The position numbers were made by a program, and so were the translations under genes. Under the pieces are notes generated by a model, which did not search any database, had not been told where the DNA came from, and saw nothing but the letters and a program-made list of their open reading frames with translations. A stretch of 64,000 nt of DNA, from positions 310,001 to 374,000 of the forward strand of contig MCGE01000030.1 of NCBI GenBank assembly GCA_002105175.1, read 5' to 3'. This document shows positions 12,591 through 24,988 of this stretch, in pieces (position 1 is the stretch's first letter; every line of letters begins with the position of its first letter). This DNA is from Absidia repens. Its lineage: Eukaryota; Mucoromycota; Mucoromycetes; Mucorales; Cunninghamellaceae.

Positions 12591-13038
12591 ATGTTTTCTG
12601 TGGTGTCTCGCTGAACTGCAGTCCTGATTTTTTTTTTTTTTTTGATACCCTTGTTCATTTGGACGAAAAAACAGAAAAGGTTGTTCCAGTAGGTCATTAT
12701 ATTTCTATATATAGATTGGATATCCACATAGGAATAGCGATATTACCCACAATAACTACAATTTTGTTTTCGCGCTGATATTTTTATGCTGGGCTCCTAC
12801 TGTATCGGGAAGCTATCACTTGATTATTTATATTGAAAATATTGTGCATAGAAGATGTTAGATTACTATGTAAAACGACAAGAATGAATACAAAATAATA
12901 CTTTTATTAGGTTTCATAATATAAATAGCAAAAAAAAAAGGTTGATGTGTATATTGCAATTGTGTGAATAAATGATATGATTGGTCTATACAAATGAATG
13001 ATAAAGTAACTTTGTCTAAATAAATCTAAAAAAATGAT
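12591..13038. other. Intergenic, 3' flank of WDR6 homologue
   Basis: A T17 run lies near 12628-12644. TTTTATTAGG near 12901 gives an AATAAAA-type signal on the minus strand downstream of the WDR6 gene stop. No gene was seen. Confidence 0.4.
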
Positions 13039-16000
13039 CTAGTTTTGTGAAGGGATCGGCAGACGTACACTTTGTAAGCCAATGCCAGTCAAGGTCAAAT
13101 GAGTTGTTCCACTATAACGAAAAGGGTAACAAAAGATTGAAATGTGAGTACTAATCCGCAGTGTATCTGACATTTTTATCATCATAACTTACTTGACTTC
13201 CACGCCATCTAATGCTGAGGGTCAGGAATATCGACAAAAATCGAATCTACCAATTCCAATTCAAAGGAAGCTTTATGACGGTCGTTATAACTGTTGTTCG
13301 TGTCCGAATGATCTAATGCCAATGCGGCGGACCAGATATTGAGCCGTTGATCTGTTGATACCGTTGCCACTGTAAACGTCTGATGACATTTATTCTCGGA
13401 GTTCGCAATATATATACCATTCACAGAAGACGCATGCGCGTTTGCTATAATACAAGGCCCATCAATCAGTGTCTGTCCATCAGTTTTGTTCACCAAAGTT
13501 GCCGCAACAGCATTGTCTTCACCACCAGTCATTATCAATAAAGAATCATCGTCGAATTCAGTCACTTCAAGCGCATTGACCCCAGACATGTGGACCTGAT
13601 AAAATGCAAGAGGCTGCGTCAGTTTGATAGCTGCTTTAGTAGGATCAGATTCAACATCCACATTTTCAAGCACGGAATGAAGCTCATCGCTGATGTCCCA
13701 CATAGCCACTCTATAATCAAATACCAGTCAGTTCAATTACGATTTTTTTTTTACACTAACAGAGTTCCATTTTGTTATATTGTCACCAGCCACTTACTTT
13801 CCATCAGTCGCTGACGTGAAGAATAAAATTCGATCCGTTTCATTTGTTTGCTTAATAGCTACATTGTCAATTTGGAGAATACATTTTGCATGCCAGGTAC
13901 CATCCACAACGAGAGAAAACTTTCTAGTCTTTTCATTGAAGAGCCAAATCTATTACATAATGATAAATGAATATTAATGATACATGGACAAAGATTCCCA
14001 TTTCATCCAGTATATGATACTTACCCTGATCATTGCATCTGAATATACGGCACCAATCAAATGGAGCCCAATGGTAGCATTGATAGTTCTAGTTGTGAGA
14101 TCCATAATACGAGTTTCAATACGTTCATCTCTATCATATAGTGAATAAATTGATTAATAAGTAATACTTCAATTCTATTTTTCCTTCAGTATGCCCCATA
14201 TTTTTTTTTAGCCTACCCAACAACTGGACAAGTAGCCCACTCCATACAGTCGACCGCTAGAGATTCAACCCCTTGGTTCTGATTCGTTCCCAGTCTCCAA
14301 CATCTAAATTCTTCCTTTCCACCTGCAGTAAAGAGCAAGGTATCAATCCCACGACTCCATTGGAGACATTTGATGACCGAATTATGCTTTCGTATAATAG
14401 AATGTGTGGTAAACCTTGATTGGCTGTCAGGAATATCTAAAAAATGTTCAAGCTCTATTTAGTACAGTTGATAAGCAGTGATATGTATATATATATATAT
14501 ATGAACTGACGCTGGTGTATACGCAAAATAGTGTCTTCGCCACCAGTTGCAAATAAAATAGGGCCATCGGTATCATTCCTGTTCATCGCCGATTCTATGT
14601 AATACAAAAAAAAAGAGTTAACCATATGACAATTTGATTATCGACACCTTTGAATCTTCTTACCCAAGTATTTGATGGTGCGCACTTCACGACCATGGTA
14701 GTTTTCCTATAAGGGCACAATATGATTGATATGAGGACAAAGGGTATTTTTGGTTCTGATGGCAAGCAGAGCTAAATTTACCTGAAGCGTACTTTCTTGA
14801 TATCCATCAACAGTACTGTTTCCATCTCGAATATAGGCATAAATCTGCAAGATAAATTTGCGATTGTAGGTGAGTATTTCGCTCGTTATAGCTATAAATC
14901 CTCACTATATCCTCCAACTTACCGCTTCTTTTCGAATAAAAGCAAAGGAAGCATTGTTTAACCGAGAATCCAACGTGTTAAAATGCCATCGTCTATGAGC
15001 ACCACCGCAAGCAACAGATATCATCTTCATATAATAAAAATAAAAAGCAAGTTTAGTTTGAACCGACCCTCATGTCAACTTCTAAAGGTATACTTACTTC
15101 AAAGTGTTTGGTTTCATTGTAGACAAAAAATGACTTTTGATAAAAACCCATCAGCAGCAGTTCACCATCCACATAGATAGCACCTTCCAACCAACCTTTT
15201 GTCACTTTGTTTCGATACACCTTTTCCAATCTGAGATCACCACTTTCTGTAATTGTATCACCACGACTATCCAATCCTAGCACACAATTGCCGAGAGTAG
15301 GCGAGGAAGCTGGAGGCCCAATCACAGTAAGTCGATATTCATTATAGCACCCATCCCGTCCAGTGGTCCAAAAGGTAATACATTCATCATCACCAGTAGT
15401 GCCGGTCAGTTTCGTTGGTTGTTTGATGGTAATTCTGCTAAATCCTTGCTTTTTGTGAACCCTCCGCACCTGTATATTAGGATACACCAGTAATTTGTCA
15501 TTGCCACAGCTCATCAAATCAGGTAGGCGGTAGATCACGATGGATGCCTCTTTAGACCCCAGAATCAAAAGTCCAGCACGTTCCACCAATGCAGCCGAGA
15601 TCACAGTAGTTGTAATTTCCGGTAGTTTGATCACGTAGGGAGTAATGAGAGAGGGCTAACGTAATATGAAAAAATCTGTATGAGCATCTCTAAGTCTACT
15701 ATTTCATTACGTAGCCAACACCTTACCTTGTCCTTGTTGCTAACATCAAGTCGATGGAAGCAAACATCGCCATCGAAGGCATACGATATCACGTAAAAGA
15801 AGGATTCGTTCACTAGAAAAAATGAAGAAAATAAAAAAAGGAAGAAAGGGAGCGAAACAGAGAAAGAGAGAGAGGTTCAGACATAAGGAATCATAAGTTT
15901 TCGGTTGGGGGGGTTTTTTTTTCACAGCTTACCCTGAGAACCAATGATAATAATAGCAAATATGCTTTTGGCATGCATAACTGTTTTCACAGGCATGAAT

Positions 16001-17779
16001 TCGTCTTTTGCACTGTAGAATAAAAGTCCACCTTTCATGCTTCCCGCAACAATGAGCCGACCACATTGGGATTGTTCAAGCGCTGAATAGCCACGTAAAT
16101 CGTCGTCCTGGTAAGTTTCAGTCCACGTCGGTGATTCTGTTGATGCATCGAATTTTATCAGATGGCTAAAGAGAAAAAATAAGCAAGTAATTGATGTCAA
16201 TGTCAAACTGTAATTCGTATATATATCTTGAACGTTATTACCCATGGTCAGTTGATGCCAATACTGTCTTGTGATTAATCAGTGCAAAGTTCCGAATCAT
16301 ATCGCCTTTGTGTTCCACTGCAAGTTGCATACAAACCAAGTCATCTTCAGATTCTTTTGCAAATAAATTAATATTAATGACGCGTACACCCACTTTTTTT
16401 TGGTATGTTTTTATTCCTTACCAATGTTATTTTCCTTGATAGATGCCAAAGACCAAAGTCGAACACCAGAATCTTGACCACCAGTAGCAACAATTTTGTG
16501 ATCCGTACTAACAGCGCAGCTCCATATATTCTTTCCAGTATGCCCTTCCCAGCAGGCCAAACAATCCATACTTGTGTCACCCATATCAACATCTCCACCA
16601 CCACTGTTTGAAATCAATCCATTTTTCCACACCCGGCAGGTAGAGTCCTCAGAGATACTGACAAGGTATTCATCCACAAATTGGCAGTCCCAGACACGAG
16701 CAGTGTGGCCAAATATCACCAAGGGCCTTAGCTTTGGATTCGTCAGTGACCATATGCGAATCGTGCGATCGTCTGATACACTAGCAAGCATGGAGCCATC
16801 CGAGCTGAATCGCACACCAAAAATCACACCTTCGTGACCAATTAGTTCCCGAAGCACTTGGCCATCACCATCCTCGTCCGTATCCTTCACTTTCCATAAA
16901 TGAACCTGATTGAAGACCGTTCCTGATGCAAGCATGAGATTTGATAGGCTAGATCCATAAAATCGAGCTGAATATAAAATACACCGTACTTGACACTGGA
17001 CACTGTGAATAAGGTTTAGGTGGATCGCTTCGGTGTTTGTTGGCGATAATGTCGTGTCGTAAACTTCAACAAAGTTGTGTGCATATGCAATGGCAAGTTG
17101 GTCGTAATAGTCCTTTTCCTAACAATAAAGAAGTATGGTTAGTATAAAGACGCTCCTTTATTATAGAAAGAAGTGACATACATCAGACTTCAAAAACTGT
17201 ATGTCCATTATCCAGTCGCAAAAAGGACCAAGAGAGTTGGTGATAGTAACCCTAAAGCAAATATTGTGAGTATTAGACGAGAGTTAATTTGGTTGCACAT
17301 GGTCCAGTGCTTGCTTACCTAGCCTGTTCTGACTCAAGGGCTAATTCGACAAAGGTAATATGTTTTGATCCATGGACAGCGAGTGTGCTCGTTTCTATGT
17401 CATTATAACTGGATTTCGTATCAGGTACTAATGAAAAGCAAGAATGTCAGTTAAATTACAAGTGTGAGAATCAAGCGAAGTCATATACTTACCAAACGTG
17501 ATCCGGTGAATGCGATTGTTCGGCAAGACTTCTTTGCTAGCCATGAGTTTCCCTGTAGCAACGTCGTATACCTTGAGAAAAGGACCATGCCCCACCAAAA
17601 TAATATCTTCACTGTAAAAACATAGACTGGTGACAATACCAGCAAAGAGATCCTTTTCAAGCATCTATGGAAATAAAGTGAATAATTAGTAATAAAAACA
17701 TAGCGAGGTCGCCTGAGTCGATAGAACTTACTGTCAATAAATAGGATATTCTTTGTTGGTGAAAGAAATAGAGTGTCAT
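13039..17779 (-). CDS. WDR6/Rtt10-type WD40 protein (18 exons)
   Basis: Exons: 17779-17732, 17664-17493, 17427-17319, 17251-17182, 17118-16422, 16353-16242, 16165-15933, 15812-15727, 15655-15098, 15024-14923, 14844-14782, 14706-14664, 14594-14511, 14436-14217, 14130-14025, 13949-13798, 13710-13193, 13111-13039. The phases agree throughout except for one missing base near 13209-13222. The corrected length is about 1148 residues. Diagnostic motifs are LVGHGPFLKVYD, IGHEGVIFGVRFSSDGSMLA, SDDRTIRIW, GHTARVWDCQF, STCRVW, KNIWSCAVS, ATGGQDSGVRLW, ACGGAHRRWHF and YHGREVRTIKYL. The family (human WDR6, yeast Rtt10/Trm734) partners the Trm7/FTSJ1 2'-O-methyltransferase for tRNA wobble position 34 and is also linked to endosomal recycling. 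The first 16-codon exon is uncertain; translation could start at MLEKDL in exon 2. In the literal sequence a stop at 13209 cuts off LDGVEVNGTTHLTLTG... Confidence 0.88.
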
Positions 17780-18177
17780 CCACGAAAACCTTAATTTTTT
17801 TTTCAAAAAAAATAATTTATTGAAACACCGAATTTAGCCATTGGGGTGTGTGCCGTTTATTGTACTGAAGGTCCAGTCAAGACATGTATCATCAATCACA
17901 ATTACCGGTAGTGGCAGCTCGTTTGAACTTACCAAACTGTTCAGGGAAAAACATATACTGATAAGCTTTTGTGAGGGGGCGATAATTTTTGGTGAATGAC
18001 ATGTGATCTCAACTGACAACTGTAAAAAAGTGGGTAGAGATCGGTTTTCATCCATCATCCAATGAAAAGGGAGATATTCTGAAACTGAGATTTCTATATT
18101 TTATTGCCCAGAAACTCCTTCCTATTTTTCAGCTTTTTTCTTCTCTATATTTTTTTTTTTTATTTTTATATACAACT
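17780..18177. promoter_or_regulatory. Divergent promoter, WDR6 homologue / choline kinase
   Basis: These 398 bp separate the two start codons. T-rich tracts lie against both starts (17789-17800 and about 18148-18160). A 74-codon minus-strand frame here has no family resemblance and is treated as chance. Confidence 0.45.
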
Positions 18178-19571
18178 ATGACGACTGTTGGATCGAACCA
18201 CAACAACTCAGTCTCTCAAGAGAGACCTACCCAGCACTTTTTACGAGAAAATTCTGAAACACTCAAAGTACCAACCTGCGGTACGGTTATTGATCTTGCG
18301 TAAGTTGAAAACAATCTACCAAGCTTTTTACCTCGTCTCACTGTCTGTTTACTTTTTACGTGTAGTGCCTTGAAGCACGACGATCTTATTCAAGTAGTAT
18401 TCAATATGTCACAAGAACTTTTTCCGGGATGGTTGAAACAAAAGGAAGATGTTGTCATCAATCGGATCAGCGGCGCTCTCACAAAGTAAGCTAGCTCACC
18501 ACCATATCCAATGTTCGGCCCCTATCACCGGAAAAGAAAAACTAACATATTTTTTTTATGTTATAATAGTGCCATCTTTTTTGTCGATTGTTGTGGAAAA
18601 AGGCGACTTTTACGGGTTTACGGTGTTGGTGTCGATCAATTAATCGACCGTGAAAAGGAACTGGCTTGGCTGGCACGTCTTGGAAGACTCAAACTTGGAC
18701 CAAGATTGTTGGCGATTTTTGGTAATGGGCGATTTGAAGAATATGTGGATTCCGTCACTTTGAACCATTATGATATTCGTGAGGCTATTACATCACAGCA
18801 AATTGCGCAATGTATGGCCCGTCAACATGCTATTATTCGTACGTATCCTCCTACGACGGAAGATGCAGGCATGGATTCATTGGAAATATGGAAAAACGTT
18901 GACAAATGGTATGCGTTGGTGAATCGAATGTTACCTACTCTCAAACAGCAACATCCTGAATGGGCTCAATTATTGGATGTCTACAATTTTGAACACCTTG
19001 GCAAGGATATTGAAAACTGCAAGACGATTCTTTCAAGCATCAACAGTCCTGTTGTCTTCGCTCATAATGATGTAAGTAGGAATTATTTTCGGCTGATGGT
19101 AGTAGGATACGATATTCAATTCTTAGTACCTTTTTTTTTTAGTTACAATACGGCAATATACTGAAACGTGATGACACAGGTGCTCTTGTTTTAGTGGACT
19201 TTGAATATGCTGGTTATAACACACGTGGATATGATCTTGCTAACCATTTTAACGAATGGCGATACGATTATCATGGCGACCAACCAGCGGCGATGACCGA
19301 ACCATTCCCAACTTACAATGAACAATTACGATTTATTCAATCCTATATCGATACTTACAAGAACGAACTTGGCTCTGCTGATGATGATGATACCTCTGCA
19401 GAAGAAATTCAAAAAGAAATGGAAACTTCACTGATGGCAACTCATGTTGGCTGGGGACTTTGGGGGTTGATTCAAGCTAGTCAAAGTGAAATCGATTTTG
19501 ATTACTTTTATTACTCTATGGAACGATTGAATGCCTTCCGTGACGAATTGGCCAAATGGAACTTAAACTAG
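18178..19571 (+). CDS. Choline/ethanolamine kinase
   Basis: Exons 18178-18299, 18366-18485, 18570-19071 and 19143-19571 join in phase (390 residues). The enzyme phosphorylates choline and/or ethanolamine with ATP, the first step of the Kennedy pathway for phosphatidylcholine and phosphatidylethanolamine, in the cytosol. The Brenner-type catalytic loop HNDLQYGN spans residues about 246-253 (Asp248). The choline-kinase signature VDFEYAGYN...YDLANHFNEW begins near Asp267. Both are diagnostic for the family. The region N-terminal of the loop contains RVYGVGVDQLIDREKELAWL, the substrate and ATP-lobe segment. Substrate preference (Cki1-like or Eki1-like) cannot be decided by eye. An acidic loop (SADDDDTSAEE) interrupts the C-terminal helical part. 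AATAAAC near 19768 may be the poly(A) signal. Confidence 0.93.
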
Positions 19572-19964
19572 TTATACTTGTATCATTGATTATTCTTTCT
19601 TTTTATTTGTTATATTAATTATATTACCTCTACCAATCTTCCTTAAAGTAGATTTCCTGTTTGATATCTATTTTTATGTTTTATCTTTGATTATTATTTT
19701 TACATAGACATCCTCCTTTCATATAGTAGCTTATTATATTATGTGTACATAGTTTATATTTTTTTAAATAAACGCTCCATCTCCCCGCTGGGGCATTGGG
19801 AAATTATATATTTGCTGGTTGTCCGAGTTGGTGTTAAAGTACGAGTCTGATGGAGTTGGATTGATCATCTGCCGCTTCGAACATCCGCGAAGATCCTCGC
19901 GCGGGCCATGGCCATATAGGGAATTTGGAATATTTACATCCCGAACGTCTTGAATTTCTATTTT
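19572..19964. other. 3' flank of choline kinase gene
   Basis: This is the 3' UTR and intergenic spacer. It includes a short GC-rich patch near 19880-19910 (CCGCGAAGATCCTCGCGCGG, partly self-complementary). No gene was seen. Confidence 0.35.
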
Positions 19965-20425
19965 TTTTTTTTCTCTTTATTAAAAAAATATCCTTGAAGT
20001 CTCTACAAGGTACTGGTGATCTTGGACTAGTGTTGGAACTTATATTAGGGGCATTTTAAAAAATGCAATGCAAACATGCATGGGGAAGACCTTTCATTTT
20101 GAATTCAAGACTTGGGACCTTCATTTGATTTTTTTTGCTCACTCCATTAGCTTAGTTTAGTCTTAGATTAGTCTTTGCGTGTATCTACATCTGAATAAAA
20201 TATGTCCCTTTTTGCTTGCTTTAATGAACAATGCCCCGTTAGTGTCTCTCATGTTCTGTGCTATAGATCCATTTTACTACGGTCACAATAATGTAGCTCC
20301 TGATTGTTCCATTAGACCTCTTGTTATAATGAATCCAGCGCTTCTAATTTTATATTTATCCAATATACGAAGATGTCGGTGTTATGAATATTTCTTTGTC
20401 CCCATTATATAGCGACAACGACTTT
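19965..20425 (+). repeat. Dispersed repeat, copy 3
   Basis: Shared blocks are the T-rich lead, GGTGATCTTGGACTAGTGTTGG, a GGGGCATTTTAAAAAATGC hairpin-like block, CATGCATGGGGAAGACCTTTC near 20080, and ATCTGAATAAAATATGTCCC near 20190, followed by the TCAATGAA-type tail in diverged form. It belongs to the subgroup with the GCATTTT/AAAATGC palindrome, like copies 4 and 7. Confidence 0.75.
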
Positions 20426-20536
20426 AGTGTTACTCTTTAGCGAGTGTCCCTACTATACACCTACTTTTTAGCACCCTCCCCAATTACTACTACTTTCCCC
20501 AGAGTCTCCCAACTTATTGGTACTCGATACTGTTTC

Positions 20537-20587
<51 letters not shown>

Positions 20588-21326
20588 ACCCACCGCTGAC
20601 CATGGACCTCATATCATGCTACCCCGAACATAAAATTTCATGCAAATCACAATTTATACTACGCACTATTTCGTCTTTATTATAATGTAATGAGAGATAA
20701 AATACTGCAACACTCATTCCTTCTGAGACTAATTCTACACTAAATACTATATTTTAAAACTAATATACTATTGAGTACTAGGATAAATAAGAAAGGGCAA
20801 TCACATTCTACTCTATAAATTGAAGTAACACTATTTTCCTTGATATCAGAGATGCATTCATTCCAATACTTGACCATTGTTTGTTGACTTTCATCCCTTT
20901 TGTATCAGATCACAATCACCTCCTCCAGGACAATGATGCTTTTTTTGTGTGCGTTTTTTCTGATTGATGGTATATGACGGAGTATCGAGATAAAATGCTT
21001 TGTTGCTATTGGTGTGCACTGTGATATTTCATATTGGTGTAGCTAGTTCTTGTTGTGCGGTATTGAGTTGTGCAATTTCAAAACAGGAAAATGATTTGAT
21101 TCAGAAATATAATGATATGCTGATGGAATTGATGGATAACTTTAAGATGAGTTGACTTGATGTTGCTATGTCATGGATGTGGATGTAAGTAATCGATATA
21201 TAGTTGCTGATGATTTGGTATTATGAGTGGAGTATATTGAAAGTCGCGTAAAATCGATAGGTGATATTTGTGAAGTGTACAGCATAAAGAATTGAATCGC
21301 TCAAAATTGGAAGCCACGGTATTTGC
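20426..21326. other. Intergenic with T42 tract
   Basis: An uninterrupted T42 run lies at 20542-20583. The remainder is AT-rich and forms the 3' flank of the helicase gene that ends at 21327 on the minus strand. No coding exon was recognised. Confidence 0.4.
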
Positions 21327-24300
21327 TTAAAACAGAAGTTTCTGCTGAAGATCCGCCGTGATCTTATCCACTGCTTCTAACAATGCTCTGCAAAAAACAA
21401 AAGTGATGAGTCAATTTCCAAAGTGTTATATCTTGAATAGACTTACTTGTCACCGTCTTCGTCGCCATGATCTTCAAGCAAAAGAGCGCCATCTTCTTTG
21501 TAAGGCAATCGCAGCACTTGAGAGACCCAAAAACGTACCTCAGTATTCCAAGTAGGTAATTGTCTTTGGTAATCAGTAACAGGTAGGTCACGCAACAAGT
21601 TTGTGAACACAGTTTGTTGATACCCATACCATCGTTTTCGTTGAGCCGCATAAGTACAATAGAGGAAACATTTTGCGCGAGTCATAGCTACATAAAGCAC
21701 GCGACTACAATATAAACAAAAAATGGTAAATATAATTGTTACAGTTACTCATTATCGGTACCATATCCAATATCAAATAATTACCTTTCTTCATCCATAT
21801 CAGCGCTTCTTTCCATCGGAATTATACCCTGTTCACACCCGGCGACGAATACGCATGTCCATTCCAATCCTTTGGCAGCATGTGCTGTTATTACGCAGAC
21901 TTTCTAATAAACCCCGCCCCGTTTGACATTAGCACCGTAATCAAGGAAGCATAGCACTTACTTACCCCGTCCTGAGCTTCTTCTTGTTCTTTCAAGTTTC
22001 CACATAGAGTCACAGACTCTAAAAATCGGCCGAGAGCATCGATCCCCCTATAATGATATTAGATTAAGAAGGTCAGTTAGTTCTTTTTGTTTTGTTTTGT
22101 TAAAACACACACACACACACACATACACATACATACACACACATACACACACACATATATATATATATGTATACATACTTTTCGTTTTCGGATACTTCAC
22201 AGTCTTGTTGTCGGGCAAAAGCAATCAACTCCTCTATGTTGGCAGATTTGACTTGATAATCCGATTGATAATTGGCTTCAAGGTAACCTGAGTAGTCAAT
22301 GGAGTCCACAATACATTGCAATATATCGCTGATTGATTCCTATAGATAAAACAACAGAAAACCATCATTGGAACCTTACGATAGTGGTTAATTTATTATT
22401 TATTTTTACATAATTACCTTCTTGTCCAATTTTTCCTGTACTTGCTTTTGTAAGTCTAATAACCGCTTCAATTCCAGTATCGCTTTCGACATAATACGCA
22501 TTCCTTTTGTAGCTGGGTGCTTGTCCACAATGTTTTGAATAGTTTCCACCAAGGTCCAGTTCTTTTCTATTGCCAACAAGTGTATTTTTTTGATCGAAAT
22601 TTCCCCTAATCCACGCTTAGGAACGTTGATAAGATGTATAAATGAGCTTAAGTCCCGGTGGTTGTAAAAAAAGGATAGGTACGCCAAAATATCTTTCACT
22701 TCCAAGAGATCCAAAAATCTTTTCCCAGTAATCTGTAAAGGATAAGAAAAATAAAAGTGCGAGTAGAATTAGAAATCATCTATGATCCCCGATATAAATA
22801 ATGACATACCACAATAAAAGGAATTTCTGCCTGGGTTAACGCTTGAGCAAAGTTGAAGGTCAAAAAGTTCATTCTAATAATAATGGCGATGTCCTTGTAT
22901 TTGACCAGTCCATCCGAGAGTTCCACAATGCGCTTGATCTCATTTGCTATCATCTCGCCTTCAAGTGTATCGGTGTTGGCCCTCAAGATCGATATCGGTA
23001 CCCCTTGGTTATTGTTGGTAAAAAGCTGTCTTGGTGTTCGCTTATCATCTATGAGTATACATCAAATAATATTGTCAACATGCCATGTAAGTGATATTAT
23101 TTATCTTTCTTTCCCACCTTTTGACACAACATGATTGGCTCCAGATAAGATGTGCTTCGTCGACCGGTAACTTTCCTTCAAATTCACAATGACCGTTCCT
23201 TCATAGTCTTGAGTCATCTTCACAAAATGAGCCTTATCAGCAAATCTCCAACCATAAATACTTTGATCAGGATCTACACAAAAGTTAAAAAAACAAGTTA
23301 AAACAGAATCTCAAGACCATTGCATTTAAACCATGATTTTATTCTTTACCTCCGACAACAGTAATGGACTTCTCACCAGCACGAGCTATCAATTTCAGTA
23401 GATCATATTGAAGAGCATTTGTATCTTGAAACTAGGAAGAACAAGCTACGTTCAGTAAAATGTCGCCCAATTTTCACTTGGATACTTTTTGTTACCTCAT
23501 CCACCAATACATGTTCTACAAAATCAACCAGTGCAGAATTATTCCTCAAGAGATCCCTGCAATGTAGTAAGAGTCCATCAAAATCCTAATAAATAAAAAG
23601 CGGTCAATATAATAGTTATGATACCAAAAAAAAAAAAAAAAAAAAAAAAAATTGCAAATAATTTACAGTCATGTTTTCATCTTGAAGCTGTTTTTCATAG
23701 GCGCTAAAAAATAAAAATAAAAAAGAAGGCGCATGTTTATCATCCTGTGTTTGTTTGGTTCTTTATCATTAAATCTTCACTAACTATACCAATATATCCG
23801 AGCAATATCCATCTTTTCTATATCGTTTTTATACAGAGATTTGTAGGCAATGGAGTCAATCCCTTTGTTTTTTTCTTGACTAATCCATCTTCGAAATTTT
23901 TCTAAAAAGGGGAAAAAAATTTAGCGGGTAAGTGTCGGCAGTGAATTTTTGTATGGAGGGGGTTCACACTACCTGAATCCAGTTTTTGATTTTGCGGGGA
24001 GAGACTGGATTTGTGTTCCTTGAAGATTGCTTTCACCATATTCCTGCTTCTTTCTTCATCAGCAATAATAAAATTCTTTTTGAGCGGTGTCAGATCCACG
24101 TGTTTACGTAACATACGAGCACAGAAAGAGTGGAATGTACCGATAACAAGACCATTGGAAAGATTGGAGCCAAGTAAATGAGGTTCATCCAGGCGTTCTT
24201 TCAACTCTTTTGCAGCTTTGTTGGTAAACGTGACTACAACAATAGAGGAGGAAGGTATATCCTTATTTTTGACCAGCCATGCCACACGCGTTGTTAGAGC

Positions 24301-24483
24301 TATCAACAGTAAAAGTAAAAAGAGAAACCTGTGAGAAAATATTAATATTTTGTTTTCAAATATATTCTGACCTCGAGTTTTCCCAGAACCAGGGCCTGCA
24401 AGAATCTGCAAAGATGTCGCATTTGATACAACAGCTTCTTTTTGATAATCATTCAAATCACAGAGGTAATCTGATTGCGTCAT
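21327..24483 (-). CDS. UvrD/Rep-family (Srs2-like) DNA helicase
   Basis: Fourteen exons: 24483-24372, 24299-23973, 23901-23790, 23703-23667, 23585-23496, 23431-23350, 23273-23118, 23048-22810, 22732-22418, 22339-22179, 22047-21966, 21903-21785, 21704-21447, 21387-21327. They join in phase to 716 residues. Superfamily 1A motifs appear in order: LNDYQKEAV (Q motif), AGPGSGKTR (Walker A, Lys35), VVTFTNKAAKEL (Ia), GTFHSFCARML, HVLVDEFQDTN (II, split by an intron), VGDPDQSIYGWR (III), ESYRST (IV), TAHAAKGLEW (V) and VLYVAMTRAK (VI). Such helicases translocate 3'-5'; yeast Srs2 strips Rad51 filaments. At 716 residues the protein is close to bacterial UvrD/PcrA size and lacks the long C-terminal tail that in yeast Srs2 binds Rad51 and SUMO-PCNA. 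The intron at 22048-22178 carries a (CA)n/(TA)n microsatellite. Confidence 0.92.
22100..22172. repeat. (CA)n/(TA)n microsatellite in a helicase intron
   Basis: About 60 bp of CA dinucleotides with a few TA interruptions are followed by a pure AT run. It lies wholly within the intron between helicase exons 10 and 11, ending a few bases from the GTATGT donor (reading the minus strand). Confidence 0.9.
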
Positions 24484-24988
24484 GGTCAATATAATACAAC
24501 AAAAAACTAAAGAAGAAAGACGAGAATCACCAACTTCTCTGCTTCGTGCACCCTCATTTTTCAAACCCAGAATGATCCCACACCTACAACGGCCATGAAA
24601 CAATTCCTCGCCATTTGCTTGTTTTGGTATGATGTTTGCGCAAGACACAAAGTGAATATGAATAAAAAAATCTCTATTACCCAAAATCTGCTCCTCACAA
24701 ATGCTGTCTTTTTTTTTAGGGAAAAAATGAGTTTTTCTGGACTATGGTATAATGGTGTAACAAGACGCCTACGACCAATGAACAAAAAGAGCTCCTGCTG
24801 ACGTTGGCTGACCTATTGAATGATCCGGACCAATTCATTACAAGGTAAAAAAGGTATGATAAAAAAATTGAATAGCAGCTAGGTGACTTCGCCATTTCGC
24901 ATTATGGTGGGCAGCCCCTTGAGGCCCAACCTTCGTGCTCAGCGAGTCGTCATAGGTTTTTTTGTGTGCTGGTAAAAAAAAAGAAAAA
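24484..24988. other. Upstream region of the helicase gene
   Basis: This is the promoter side of the helicase. From about 24884 (TTCGCCATTTCGCATTATGG...CCTTGAGGCC...TCGTGCTCAGCGAG) it holds a diverged relative of the inverted-repeat arm that follows at 24989. No gene was seen. Confidence 0.4.

Noticed and set aside
17834..18058. 74-codon minus-strand frame between WDR6 and choline kinase starts
   Set aside because: No family resemblance, no splice link to the WDR6 exons, and it lies in the short divergent promoter.
22100..22172. (CA)n/(TA)n tract as a possible origin or regulatory Z-DNA site
   Set aside because: It lies in a helicase intron and is most simply a microsatellite.
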